Shown here piece after piece: positions 1 to 8,124 of a stretch of 64,000 bases of DNA. The stretch comes from JANLVI01 sp031363915 (GTDB lineage Bacteria > Vulcanimicrobiota > Vulcanimicrobiia > Vulcanimicrobiales > Vulcanimicrobiaceae). The notes under the pieces were generated by a model. It made no database searches. It was not told where the DNA came from and saw only the letters and a program-made list of their open reading frames with translations. Numbering within the stretch: position 1 is the stretch's first letter; every line of letters starts with the position of its first letter. A program made the position numbers and the translations under genes. The DNA is taken from contig JANLVI010000035.1 in NCBI GenBank assembly GCA_031363915.1, forward strand, positions 1-64,000. The letters are read 5' to 3'.

Positions 1-787
1 CGTCCGGGCGATCGGCCATGTTCACGATTTCACTGATATGCGTGCGTCCTACTGCATCGTACGAGCGCACGCGCGCGTGTGCGTCGGAAATCGCCGCCGC
101 GAGTCGATCGCGATTTCGACACGCGCCCGGTCCATCTTGGCTCGCACAGACGGCGAAAACCGGCGGTTCGGCTTCGGCTACGTACATGACCGGCGAGAGT
201 TCGGTGCGGCGTTTGAGGGTCGTTCCAAAGAGCGCATCGTCGGTGAAATTCGGTGTGCGCAAATCGTACACACCGGACAAGAGCGCAACCCCCGCTAGTC
301 GATCCGCGGTCGCGCCCGCATCGTGCCGATAGCGAGAATCGAAAGCAACGAGCGCCGCGAGATGACCACCCGCGGAGTGTCCACCGATCACGACATGCCG
401 CGGATCGCCGCCATAGTCGCGAATGTGGGCGAACGTCCACCCCGTGGCCGCGCCGACGTCGGCGGCCATTCCGGCAGCGTCCGTCGTCGGCCAGAGCCGG
501 TACGACGGCACGACGACCACGATGCCTTCAGCCGCGATCGCCCGCGCGACAAACGAGTAGTTGCGACGATCGCCTTCGGTCCATCCGCCGCCGTGGACGA
601 AGATGAAGACCGGCAGCCCTGCGCCCATGTGCGGCGAGAACACGTCGAGCGCGTGTTTATCGAGCCCGTCGCGTAGGTAGGCAAGGTCGGAGTGCGCCGC
701 CACGCCGCGCATCGGATCGACCGCCGCCGACGTCGGTTTTGCGAGCAGTGAAAGCACGAGGACGGTCCAGGCTACGATCTTCCGCAT
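1..787 (-). CDS. Exported alpha/beta hydrolase (carboxylesterase-like), 3' end cut by window edge
   Basis: Reading leftward from an ATG at 787 gives a hydrophobic signal peptide (about 21 residues, ending near PTSAA), then the oxyanion-hole motif HGGGW near residue 63 and the nucleophile elbow GGHSAGG near residue 140. These are hallmarks of the hormone-sensitive-lipase/BD-FAE type esterases. A later SQDG segment fits the loop carrying the acid residue, and a His-containing stretch near the edge may carry the catalytic His. The C-terminus lies beyond base 1. It is divergent from glyS. The substrate cannot be told from the sequence; an acyl-ester or kynurenine-formamidase-like role is possible. 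Confidence 0.85.
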   Translation of the reverse strand, partial: MRKIVAWTVLVLSLLAKPTSAAVDPMRGVAAHSDLAYLRDGLDKHALDVFSPHMGAGLPVFIFVHGGGWTEGDRRNYSFVARAIAAEGIVVVVPSYRLWPTTDAAGMAADVGAATGWTFAHIRDYGGDPRHVVIGGHSAGGHLAALVAFDSRYRHDAGATADRLAGVALLSGVYDLRTPNFTDDALFGTTLKRRTELSPVMYVAEAEPPVFAVCASQDGPGACRNRDRLAAAISDAHARVRSYDAVGRTHISEIVNMADRPD

Positions 788-843
788 CGCTCTTGTTACG
801 TCGCGCGGGGTCAGTGTGCCCGCGAACCGAACAGACCGCCTCG

Positions 844-2205
844 ATGAACGATCAGACCGAGCCCACCCAAGCCCCACGCGCATCGATGGACGAAATCACC
901 GGCCTTGCAAAACGCCGCGGATTCATCTTTCAATCCAGTGAGATTTACGGTGGCATCGGCGGCTTCTTCGATTACGGTCCGCTCGGTGCGATTCTCAAGC
1001 GGAACGTCAAAAACGCCTGGTGGCGCGAGATGGTCGAGCTGCGCGATGACGTCGTCGGCTTCGATTCATCGATCATCATGCATCCCTCGGTGTGGAAGGC
1101 CTCCGGTCACGTCGATGCATTCCACGACCGGATGGTCGATTGCAAGAATTGCAAACACCGCTTCCGTGCCGATCATCTGCCCTCGCTCGACAAGTGTCCC
1201 GACTGTGGGATGAGCGGCACTCTTACCGAGCCGCGCAACTTCAATTTGATGATGCAGACCGCGATTGGGCCGATGGAAGATACCGCCTCGCGAGCATATC
1301 TGCGTCCCGAGACCGCTCAGGGCATCTTCGTTAATTTCAAAAATATCTACCAGAGCGCGCGCAAAAAACCGCCCTTCGGTATCGCGCAGATCGGTAAGTC
1401 GTTCCGCAACGAGATCACGCCGGGCAACTTCACCTATCGCCAGCGTGAATTCGAACAGGCCGAACTCGAGTATTTCGTTCCCGACGACGGCAATGACATG
1501 GCGTGCTACGAGGAGTGGGTCGCGCGCCGCAAACAGTGGTACGCAGATTACGGCGTAAACCCCGAGCGCCTCCGCTTCTACGAACTCACGCCACAAGAAC
1601 GTCCGCATTACGCGAAAGCCGGTACGGACGTCGAGTATCTGTTTCCGTGGGGTTGGGGCGAACTCGAATCGATCGCCCATCGCGGCACCTACGATCTCGA
1701 GGCCCACATGAATCTCTCCGGCAAAGATCTTACGTTTTTCGATGAGGCCGCAAAAGCGAAGTACACGCCGATCCTGATCGAAAGCTCGGCGGGCGTGGAT
1801 CGTACCGCGCTCACGATGCTCGTCGACGCGTTTACGAACGAGACGTTCGCCGATGAACACGGCAAAGAGAACACCCGCGTCGTGCTGCGCTTCCATCCGA
1901 AAATCGCGCCGATTCAAGTCGGTGTCTTTCCGCTCGCACGCAACAAACCCGATCTCGTCGAACGCGCGAAACATATCGAGCAGGCGCTCCGCCCGTTCTT
2001 CCGCACGCAGTACGACGAAGGCAACGTCGGACAGTTATATCGTCGGCAGGACGAAATCGGCACGCCGAGTTGCATCATGGTGGACTACGACTCGCTCGAG
2101 GATGGCACGGTGACCGTGCGCGACCGCGATACGATGCGCCAGGAACGCGTCTCCGATTCGCAACTCGCCACGTATTTACACGACAAGCTCGGCGGCGGCC
2201 GCTAG
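844..2205 (+). CDS. glyS: Glycyl-tRNA synthetase, single-chain (alpha2) class II type
   Basis: A protein of 453 residues charging tRNA-Gly with glycine. Visible class II signatures are DYGPLG near the N-terminus, the motif 2 region with PETAQGIF and FRNEITP, and motif 3 with DRTALTML. A zinc-ribbon-like insert CKNCKHRF...CPDCG lies near residues 100-120, and the C-terminus carries the anticodon-binding fold with QVGVFPL. This is the eukaryote/archaea/Gram-positive-like single-chain form, not the alpha2beta2 GlyQS. The open frame extends upstream to 739, but ATG 844 avoids overlap with the divergent hydrolase signal peptide; ATG 886 is an alternative. No strong Shine-Dalgarno is seen. Confidence 0.96.
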   Translation: MNDQTEPTQAPRASMDEITGLAKRRGFIFQSSEIYGGIGGFFDYGPLGAILKRNVKNAWWREMVELRDDVVGFDSSIIMHPSVWKASGHVDAFHDRMVDCKNCKHRFRADHLPSLDKCPDCGMSGTLTEPRNFNLMMQTAIGPMEDTASRAYLRPETAQGIFVNFKNIYQSARKKPPFGIAQIGKSFRNEITPGNFTYRQREFEQAELEYFVPDDGNDMACYEEWVARRKQWYADYGVNPERLRFYELTPQERPHYAKAGTDVEYLFPWGWGELESIAHRGTYDLEAHMNLSGKDLTFFDEAAKAKYTPILIESSAGVDRTALTMLVDAFTNETFADEHGKENTRVVLRFHPKIAPIQVGVFPLARNKPDLVERAKHIEQALRPFFRTQYDEGNVGQLYRRQDEIGTPSCIMVDYDSLEDGTVTVRDRDTMRQERVSDSQLATYLHDKLGGGR

Positions 2206-2372
2206 CGCTGCGTCGCCACAGCAGGTTGAATCGGAGGCCCGTGAGCGTATACCTCCTCGCGGGCTGTTTACAGAAACGCATGCGTCGCGGGCGTCACGCC
2301 GCTTTCGCCTTGGATCGGCACGGGGAATTCTACCAAACCGAAAAGGTCGAAACGCGCTTTCTCAGGTAGCGC

Positions 2373-2780
2373 CTATCTATAAACGTCGATAAAGCGCGGG
2401 TCGGCGATCATCGACGTGCGGGTCATCGGGGACATATATTCGACGGGGCCGACCGCGGGAATCGACGCGATTGCCGCCATCGCTGCGGCGCCCGGCGCCA
2501 GTGAGGTAACGACCGAAGGTGAAGCAAAAGCGAGCCCGAGCGCCGCTTGAGCGACATAGTCTGAGGGCCGCGGCACGGTCGAGCCGGCGCTGTCATCGAT
2601 CGCCGGGCCCGGAGCGAATGACCGCGTCTGGTCGATCGAGGGTGTCAGTGCCGGGGGTGAGGTTGCCGCTCGCGCTGCGGCGTACGCTTTTGCCGCCGCG
2701 TAGGCGGCTAACGGATCGTACACCGGGATGAGCGCTGTTGTCGCAGCCGTGTTGATCGCCGGGATCGCGTCGATTGCCAT
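2373..2780 (-). CDS. Ala/Pro-rich hypothetical protein
   Basis: An ATG-initiated frame of 135 residues with no family I recognise. It is rich in Ala, Pro, Ser and Thr, begins MAIDAIPAINTAATTA, has a helical AAYAAAKAYAAARAA stretch near residues 25-40, and ends ADPRFIDVYR. There is no signal peptide or membrane segment. Composition unlike the Arg-rich shadow frames around it argues that it is expressed. No convincing Shine-Dalgarno precedes the start. It sits convergent with glyS and divergent from ppdK, leaving about 167 bases to glyS in which I see no gene. Confidence 0.5.
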   Translation of the reverse strand: MAIDAIPAINTAATTALIPVYDPLAAYAAAKAYAAARAATSPPALTPSIDQTRSFAPGPAIDDSAGSTVPRPSDYVAQAALGLAFASPSVVTSLAPGAAAMAAIASIPAVGPVEYMSPMTRTSMIADPRFIDVYR

Positions 2781-2828
2781 GGCTGACGTCTACCCAAAAA
2801 AAGGGCCTCTCGCACGGCGAACGAACGG

Positions 2829-2848
2829 CGTGAAAACTTTTTTTCACG
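2829..2848. promoter_or_regulatory. Inverted repeat in the ppdK leader
   Basis: A perfect 8-bp stem CGTGAAAA / TTTTCACG with a four-base loop lies between the Ala-rich gene and ppdK, about 65 bases upstream of the ppdK start. It could be an operator or a leader hairpin. The T-rich right arm also makes a weak terminator possible. No regulator is recognised. Confidence 0.4.
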
Positions 2849-2914
2849 AGTAGGGGTCTCTGCAAGGCAAGGGATTGCCATCTACGTGCGCTCACCTCTT
2901 AAGGAGTCTCGGAT

Positions 2915-5593
2915 TTGTCTCAGCTTCTGATCCCCGCCGGTGAGGTCACGTCCGCGAGTAAGCGCCTCTATTTCTTCGATCAAGCCTCGGGTTCGATGCG
3001 GGACCTGCTGGGGGGCAAAGGTGCGGGACTGGCCGAGATGACGAGCGCGGGTCTGCCCGTACCCGACGGCTTCACGGTTACAACCGAAATGTGCTTGGCC
3101 TACTATGCTGCAGGCCGGAAGTTCCCCGAGGGCCTCGACGCCGACGTGCGCGCCGCGATGCGCGAACTGGAGTCGCGCACGGGCAAACGCTTTGGCCTCG
3201 GAACGAACCCGCTGCTCGTTTCCGTGCGCTCGGGTGCGCGCGTCTCGATGCCCGGTATGATGGATACGATCCTAAACCTCGGACTCAACGATGAAACCGT
3301 CGGCGCGCTTGCGACCCTGACGAACAACGAGCGCTTCGCTTGGGATGCGTACCGGCGTTTCATCGTGATGTTCTCGAGCGTCGTCCTCGACATCGACAAA
3401 GAGCATTTCGATCGCGTCGTCGATGCCGCAAAGACCCGTGCGGGCGTGAAGAACGATCCGGATCTCGGGGCGGACGTGTGGCGCGGCGTCGTCGAAGAAT
3501 TCAAGACGATCGTGCGCGAACGCGCGCGCCGACCCTTTCCGCAAAACGTTGAAGAGCAACTCGATCTTGCGATCAAAGCGGTATTCGATTCGTGGCATTC
3601 CAAACGCGCGACCGACTACCGCCGGTTCAATAAAATGTTGGACGATTGGGGCACGGCCGTCTCCGTCGTCTCGATGGTCTTTGGGAATATGGGCGACGAT
3701 TCGGGAACCGGTGTCGCCTTTACGCGCGACCCGAATACCGGCGAGAAATTGCTTTTCGGTGAGTATCTGCGCAACGCGCAAGGTGAAGACGTCGTCGCCG
3801 GCATTCGCACCCCCGAGCCGATCGGCGATCTGCAATCCTCGCAGCCCGATGTTTACACACAATTCGTCGCCATCGCAAAGCAGCTCGAGACGCATTATAA
3901 AGATATGCAAGATCTCGAATTCACGGTCGAGCGCGGCAAGCTCTACATGCTGCAAACGCGAACCGGTAAGCGCTCCGCCGAAGCGGCCGTACGCATTGCG
4001 CTCGATTTCGTGCGCGAAGGTTTGATCGACAAAGCCGAAGCCATTCGGCGCGTCGATGCCGGTTCGCTCGATCAACTCTTCCACGCACGCATCGATCCCA
4101 AATCGTCGTTTGCGGTCGCGGCCAAAGGCCTCAACGCATCGCCCGGTGCTGCCGCCGGAGCGATCGTCTTCGATCCCGATAAAGCCGTGAAGTGGGCCAG
4201 TGAAGGCCGGGCCGTCGTGCTCGCGCGCAACGAGACTACGCCCGATGACGTGCACGGCATGATCGCCGCGCGCGGCGTGCTCACGAGCAAAGGCGGCGCG
4301 ACCTCGCACGCCGCCGTCGTCGCACGCGGCATGGGCAAACCGTGTGTTTCCGGTTGCGAGGCGCTGCAGATCGATATGCGCGCGCGGACGGCGCGCCTCG
4401 GCGACGCCCACCTCATCGAAGGCGATCCCATTACGATCGATGGCAGCACCGGGAACGTCATCCTCGGCGAACTCACGCTGATTGCGCCGCCATCCGAGCC
4501 GCCGCCGTGGCTCGCCGAATTTCTCTCGTGGACCGACAGCCTGCGGCGCATGGAAGTCTGGGCAAATGCTGATACACCCGAGGATGCAAAGCGAGCCCGC
4601 AATCTCGGCGCGACCGGGATCGGCCTTTGTCGCACGGAGCACATGTTCATGCAGACCGATCGTCTGCTGATCGTGCAGCAGATGATTCTTGCCGATACGC
4701 CCGAGGCGCGCGCCTCGGCACTCGCGCAACTCTTACCGTTCCAGCGCAAAGACTTTCGTGGAATTCTCTCGGCAATGTCGGGCTATCCGGTGACGATCCG
4801 CCTGCTCGATCCGCCGCTGCACGAATTCTTGCCCGACTTCGAAACGCTGCTGGTCGAAAACACCGAGCTGCGATTGCAGCAGGGCGAAGAGTCCGATGCC
4901 TATCGCAGAAACGCCGCTATCCTCAAACGGGTACGGCAGCTTCACGAACAAAATCCAATGCTGGGGTTGCGCGTGTGTCGCCTCGGGATCGTGTATCCAG
5001 AGATTTACGCGATGCAGGTCCGTGCGATCTTCGAGGCCGCGTGTGAATTGCGCGGCGAGGGCATCGATGCGTTGCCCGATGTGATGATTCCGGGCGTCGG
5101 GACGCGCGAAGAAATGCGCGTGACATTCGAGGCGGTGAAGGCCGTTGCGGACGCCGTCATCGCCGAGAAGAACGTGCGTGTTGAGTATCGGATCGGCACG
5201 ATGATCGAACTCCCGCGCGCGTGCGTCGTGGCCGATGAAATCGCCGAGTACGCGCAGTTCTTCAGTTTCGGCACCAACGATCTTACGCAAACGACATACG
5301 GCTACAGCCGCGACGATGCGGAAGCCTCGTTCATTCCGCGCTACCTCGACCTGAAGATTCTCAAAGACGATCCGTTCCAAGTTTTGGACCGCGTCGGGGT
5401 CGGCTCGCTGATGAAAGAGGCGGTCACCAAAGGACGTAGCAGCCGGCCTGGTCTCAAAATCGGTATCTGCGGCGAGCACGGTGGGGAGCCTTCATCTGTC
5501 GAGTTCTGCCACGAGATCGGGCTCGATTATGTCTCCTGTTCTCCCTTTCGGGTCCCGATCGCGCGCCTTGCCGCCGCTCAAGCCGCGATCTAG
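2915..5593 (+). CDS. ppdK: Pyruvate, phosphate dikinase
   Basis: A protein of 892 residues, the usual family length, interconverting pyruvate, ATP and Pi with PEP, AMP and PPi. Order of domains: N-terminal ATP-grasp (GGKGAGLAEM near residue 33), the swivelling phosphohistidine domain (GGATSHAAVVARGMG, catalytic His465 with the regulatory-type Thr463), and the C-terminal PEP/pyruvate TIM barrel (GTNDLTQ, then GICGEHGGEP with the active-site Cys). The start is TTG, fixed by the Shine-Dalgarno AAGGAG at 2901-2906 with an 8-base spacer. Together with the malic enzyme at 45.5 kb it would support gluconeogenic or anaplerotic carbon flow. No PDRP regulatory kinase is seen nearby. Confidence 0.97.
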   Translation: MSQLLIPAGEVTSASKRLYFFDQASGSMRDLLGGKGAGLAEMTSAGLPVPDGFTVTTEMCLAYYAAGRKFPEGLDADVRAAMRELESRTGKRFGLGTNPLLVSVRSGARVSMPGMMDTILNLGLNDETVGALATLTNNERFAWDAYRRFIVMFSSVVLDIDKEHFDRVVDAAKTRAGVKNDPDLGADVWRGVVEEFKTIVRERARRPFPQNVEEQLDLAIKAVFDSWHSKRATDYRRFNKMLDDWGTAVSVVSMVFGNMGDDSGTGVAFTRDPNTGEKLLFGEYLRNAQGEDVVAGIRTPEPIGDLQSSQPDVYTQFVAIAKQLETHYKDMQDLEFTVERGKLYMLQTRTGKRSAEAAVRIALDFVREGLIDKAEAIRRVDAGSLDQLFHARIDPKSSFAVAAKGLNASPGAAAGAIVFDPDKAVKWASEGRAVVLARNETTPDDVHGMIAARGVLTSKGGATSHAAVVARGMGKPCVSGCEALQIDMRARTARLGDAHLIEGDPITIDGSTGNVILGELTLIAPPSEPPPWLAEFLSWTDSLRRMEVWANADTPEDAKRARNLGATGIGLCRTEHMFMQTDRLLIVQQMILADTPEARASALAQLLPFQRKDFRGILSAMSGYPVTIRLLDPPLHEFLPDFETLLVENTELRLQQGEESDAYRRNAAILKRVRQLHEQNPMLGLRVCRLGIVYPEIYAMQVRAIFEAACELRGEGIDALPDVMIPGVGTREEMRVTFEAVKAVADAVIAEKNVRVEYRIGTMIELPRACVVADEIAEYAQFFSFGTNDLTQTTYGYSRDDAEASFIPRYLDLKILKDDPFQVLDRVGVGSLMKEAVTKGRSSRPGLKIGICGEHGGEPSSVEFCHEIGLDYVSCSPFRVPIARLAAAQAAI

Positions 5594-5647
5594 TGGTCGC
5601 GCGCGATGCTTGCGACGACCCGTCGCCAAGCGAGTTGTAGATAATCC

Positions 5648-5950
5648 ATGTTCATTGACCATATTTTTCTCTCGGCTGCCTCTACGTGCGAACTGTCGAT
5701 CAAGTATTCGCTCGGAAAGATTCTGCTGCCGATGGAGCCCGGCCCATTCGCCGAATCTCGATGCAAGCGATTGCAGATTACGCCGCTCGATATCAGTTTC
5801 GCTCATGCGGCCGACGTTTCGCAGCTACCGATGCCCCGCTGCGACCTCTTCGATCGTTTTCTCATCGCACAGGGAATTGCCGAGAGCTGAACGATCGTGA
5901 CCGTCGACGCGCAGATAACGAAATATTTCGTACAGTCGATCATCGCCTAG
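5648..5950 (+). pseudogene. Decayed VapC-like PIN-domain toxin with in-frame TGA
   Basis: The frame from ATG 5648 encodes SAASTCELSIKYSLGKI and CDLFDRFLIAQGIAE, which match the middle and C-terminal blocks of PIN-domain ribonucleases of the VapC/Sll0205 group. The N-terminal block with the first catalytic Asp (DTHALLW in relatives) is missing. At 5888-5890 a TGA interrupts the frame just where relatives read on with LTLVTRD. Past it the same frame continues TIVTVDAQITKY until TAG at 5950. Two lesions, a lost N-terminus and a nonsense codon, make a functional toxin unlikely. No VapB-like antitoxin is seen. Confidence 0.7.
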
Positions 5951-6139
5951 CTCCGGGCATCGACGCGTTGCTCGTTGTGGAGGCGCCCGCAGGAGCCGTC
6001 ATCGCGGAGGTCGCGTGAATCGGGCTTGGCGTGGCTTCAGCCGCGGTGCTAGGTTAGTGCCCATGTCCGTCACTGTCTGCCGTACCGTGTGTACGATGTG
6101 CCGTCCCACGGGGGATCGGTAGCGAATTGACATTGGTCT

Positions 6140-6196
6140 GAGGGTCGCACCGTCACCCTCGTGAAGCGCGCGCCGATCTCGGCGGGGGCTTTTTTG
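6140..6196 (+). terminator. Leader hairpins with terminator ahead of the dead transporter
   Basis: Stem GAGGGT/ACCCTC at 6140-6160 is followed by a second perfect stem CGCCGA/TCGGCG at 6171-6184, a G-rich run and six T residues at 6190-6195. The second is intrinsic-terminator-like and lies about 35 bases before a Shine-Dalgarno (AAGGAG, 6219-6224). The layout resembles an attenuator or riboswitch expression platform, but I could not match the upstream sequence to a known aptamer. Confidence 0.5.
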
Positions 6197-6230
6197 TTTT
6201 CTGTCTTCCTCTCTCACCAAGGAGACTCAC

Positions 6231-6435
6231 TTGTCACTCGATCGTCGTTCGTTTCCTGACCGCAGTCGGCGCCGCCGCTGCGGCCGCGCTCTTCCCAAGT
6301 CGCTCGTTTGCGGCTTCCGTCGACTCCATCGGTGTGGACTATGCCTACTACAATCCCGTAAGTTCGGTGCTCAAAGACAGAGGGTGGCTCGAGAATGCGC
6401 CCGACGGAAAGAGCCGCGGTTCTTGGAAGACGTAG
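6231..6435 (+). pseudogene. Remnant of SsuA/NMT1-type substrate-binding protein
   Basis: A TTG at 6231 behind a good Shine-Dalgarno starts LSLDRRSF and then shifts frame. The shifted frame reads FLTAVGAAAAAALFPSRSFA, a signal-peptide-like stretch, then SIGVDYAYYNPVSSVLKDRGWLEN. This matches the mature N-terminus of periplasmic binding proteins of nitrate/sulfonate/taurine ABC transporters (YYNPLSLVLK in relatives). Similarity ends near 6395, and the frame stops at 6435. Everything after the first 50 or so residues of the protein is gone. The preserved ribosome-binding site and leader suggest recent decay. Confidence 0.65.
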
Positions 6436-6440
6436 CCGGT
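6405..6440 (-). pseudogene. Inverted Q-loop fragment of an SsuB-like ABC ATPase
   Basis: On the minus strand these bases encode TGYVFQEPRLFP, a near-exact match to the Q-loop of SsuB/TauB-type ATPases (GYVFQEPRLLPW). It abuts, head to head, the Walker A fragment on the plus strand at 6438, so an inversion junction lies at about 6437/6438. The fragment is too short to be a gene; it is listed because the motif is specific and shows how the locus was rearranged. Confidence 0.55.
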
Positions 6441-6711
6441 AAATCGACCTTGCTCCGCTGCATCGCGGGTTCGCCGATTCCATGCAACCGACGGTGAGAT
6501 CGAGCAGATCATTGCCGCGAGTTGTGCGACGGCGATCCTCGTCACGCACGATATCGACGAAGCGCTCGAACTCACAACTCGTGTCGTCGTGCTCGGCGGA
6601 TCGCCCTCGCACATCGTTACGACGCAAGTACGCGGCGACATTCCGGCGGTCGATCGTGGCGTGTTGCTAGCGGCGCTCGGAACGCTTGCGCGTGGGAGCC
6701 GTGGCGTATAG
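6438..6711 (+). pseudogene. Remnant of SsuB/TauB-like ABC transporter ATPase
   Basis: Two plus-strand pieces of one ATPase survive. The first, at 6438-6470, encodes GKSTLLRCIAG, the Walker A region. After a deletion and frame change, 6481-6711 encodes EIEQIIAASCATAILVTHD (the His-switch) followed by IDEALELTTRVVVLGGSPSH and a C-terminal tail ending at TAG 6711. The middle, including Q-loop, signature motif and Walker B, is lost or inverted. With the binding-protein remnant just upstream this is a collapsed nitrate/sulfonate-type importer operon. Confidence 0.65.
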
Positions 6712-7039
6712 CGAACGCATCGCAAGCGGCCGTCGCCTCAGCGGAATCGGTGTCGACGGGACGTGGCAGATCGCATCGGCGCTCGCCTTGCGCGCATGGA
6801 CGCTCGCGACGTCGACGTCGAGCGATGTTCCGTATCCGCGCTTGACGCTCGTCCCGCAGAACGCGCATCGCCAAGTGGTGTGGTTCACCGCAGGTGAGGC
6901 GCTACGGGTCGATCTCCTCGCGCGCGGCGGCCCGCTCGAAGGCGATATCCGCGTCCCCTTCGGCGCGTACGCCGCGACCGTCGGCTCATCGATGCAAGCC
7001 GGCGTTCGCGTCACGACGCTTGGAATCGGAGCGCGTTAG
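6686..7039 (+). CDS. Possible C-terminal fragment of a beta-barrel protein
   Basis: An open frame of 117 residues overlaps the ATPase remnant in another frame. From about residue 19 it shows alternating hydrophobic and polar residues (GIGVDGTWQIASALALRAW, later AYAATVGSSMQAGVRVTTL) that would suit outer-membrane beta-strands, as at the end of a TonB-dependent receptor. It has no signal peptide, so if real it is a 3' fragment joined to the transporter wreckage. It ends convergently with the cytochrome gene, overlapping by 4 bases. I do not recognise a family with certainty. Confidence 0.35.
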   Translation: MRVGAVAYSERIASGRRLSGIGVDGTWQIASALALRAWTLATSTSSDVPYPRLTLVPQNAHRQVVWFTAGEALRVDLLARGGPLEGDIRVPFGAYAATVGSSMQAGVRVTTLGIGAR

Positions 7040-8082
7040 TAAGCGAAGAGATACGCCGCGTTGAGCGTGTGCTTTGCGCCGCGCGCGATCAGATCTTCGA
7101 GCGTGAACCGGGCGTTGCGGCTCACGCGGCGGCTCGCGCCGACGAGCAACGTGCGCGCGAATTGGGTGTCTTGCGTACCGCCGTACCGCACGATCGCCGC
7201 CAGCGCCGGTGTGAACGCGAAGCGTGCTTGCACGAAACCGCCACTCGAACGAATGCCCAAGCCCGCATCGTTGCCGGTCTGGAGCGTGGCATCGATGCGC
7301 AACCGTTCTGCCGTGTAGCGAAGACCGATGCCCTGACGCCAGAAACGATCGTTGCCGGAGTCGAGTGCTCGCGCGCCATCGTAGCGATAGACGCTCGCGG
7401 AGAACGCGCCGCGCGCGGTTTGCGCGGCGACCATGCGATCGATCCCGTGTGAGGCGAGGCCCGACTGTTTGTCGTGACCGCCGAGCGCCGCGACGTAGAT
7501 ACCGCTTACCTCGCTGCCAAAACGGGCGCTCAGACCCTGTTTTGGGTCGAAGAAATTGAACGGGTTCGCGCCAACGGTTTGGTCGTAGAGTGCGTAGTGC
7601 GCGCTCGTCTCGCGAAACGTCTCCGGATCGACCGGAAGCGGCAACGTGAATTGTCCGCCGGTCGCTTCGAGGTGCCCGAAGCGCTGCGCGTACCAAGCAT
7701 CGCGAACCGAACCGACGTGACCGCCGTCGATCGCGTAGACTTCGGCAAAATAACTTCCGGCGTTGCCGACGTGGCCGCCGGTGAGCAGTTCGACTTCATC
7801 GACCACGGCTTTTGGGAGTGACGAGCCGGTCGGTTCGCTCGAGTATGCGAGGTTGACTTTTACCGTCACGGGGAAGACCGGCCGGGCTTTTGCCCCCGGG
7901 AGAGCGTATCCGCCGGCCAAGAAGTCTTCCCCGAACGCGTTGAGGTGCGGTACCGTCGTATGGCAGACTTGGCACGAAAGCCCGTAACGGTGGGCGAAGA
8001 CGGGGATCGCCTCGGCGTCTGCCGCCGAGAAGATCAAAGTGGCGAGCGCGCACACCGCGCTCAGTAAGGATTGCCTAATCAC
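7036..8082 (-). CDS. Exported c-type cytochrome / beta-barrel protein
   Basis: A protein of 348 residues with a signal peptide of about 25 residues, followed at once by one haem-binding motif CQVCH (Cys37, Cys40, His41). The rest is a series of alternating beta-strand-like stretches ending in YLFAY, the aromatic terminus expected of outer-membrane barrels. The architecture suggests an outer-membrane porin with an N-terminal haem, perhaps in electron transfer. The start is GTG at 8082, which lies in the loop of a near-perfect inverted repeat. It is 42 bases downstream of, and co-directional with, the M1 peptidase. Haem content and barrel location are inferred. Confidence 0.8.
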   Translation of the reverse strand: MIRQSLLSAVCALATLIFSAADAEAIPVFAHRYGLSCQVCHTTVPHLNAFGEDFLAGGYALPGAKARPVFPVTVKVNLAYSSEPTGSSLPKAVVDEVELLTGGHVGNAGSYFAEVYAIDGGHVGSVRDAWYAQRFGHLEATGGQFTLPLPVDPETFRETSAHYALYDQTVGANPFNFFDPKQGLSARFGSEVSGIYVAALGGHDKQSGLASHGIDRMVAAQTARGAFSASVYRYDGARALDSGNDRFWRQGIGLRYTAERLRIDATLQTGNDAGLGIRSSGGFVQARFAFTPALAAIVRYGGTQDTQFARTLLVGASRRVSRNARFTLEDLIARGAKHTLNAAYLFAY

Positions 8083-8100
8083 GTTGTTAGGCAGTCCTTA
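8065..8100. repeat. 14-bp inverted repeat bracketing the cytochrome start codon
   Basis: Arms TAAGGATTGCCTAA (8065-8078) and TTAGGCAGTCCTTA (8087-8100) pair with one mismatch around an 8-base loop. The loop contains the GTG start codon of the leftward cytochrome gene. It could be a dimeric repressor operator or an mRNA hairpin controlling translation. No T-run follows on the minus strand, so a simple terminator is less likely. Confidence 0.7.
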
Positions 8101-8124
8101 CGATGGCGGATTCGCGATTGCCTG

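Noticed and set aside
3272..4729. A 485-residue minus-strand frame
   Set aside because: Antisense to ppdK, no family features.
5888..5890. In-frame TGA as selenocysteine or as a sense codon
   Set aside because: PIN nucleases have no Cys/Sec there, no SECIS-like hairpin was seen, and many intact genes in the window end in TGA.
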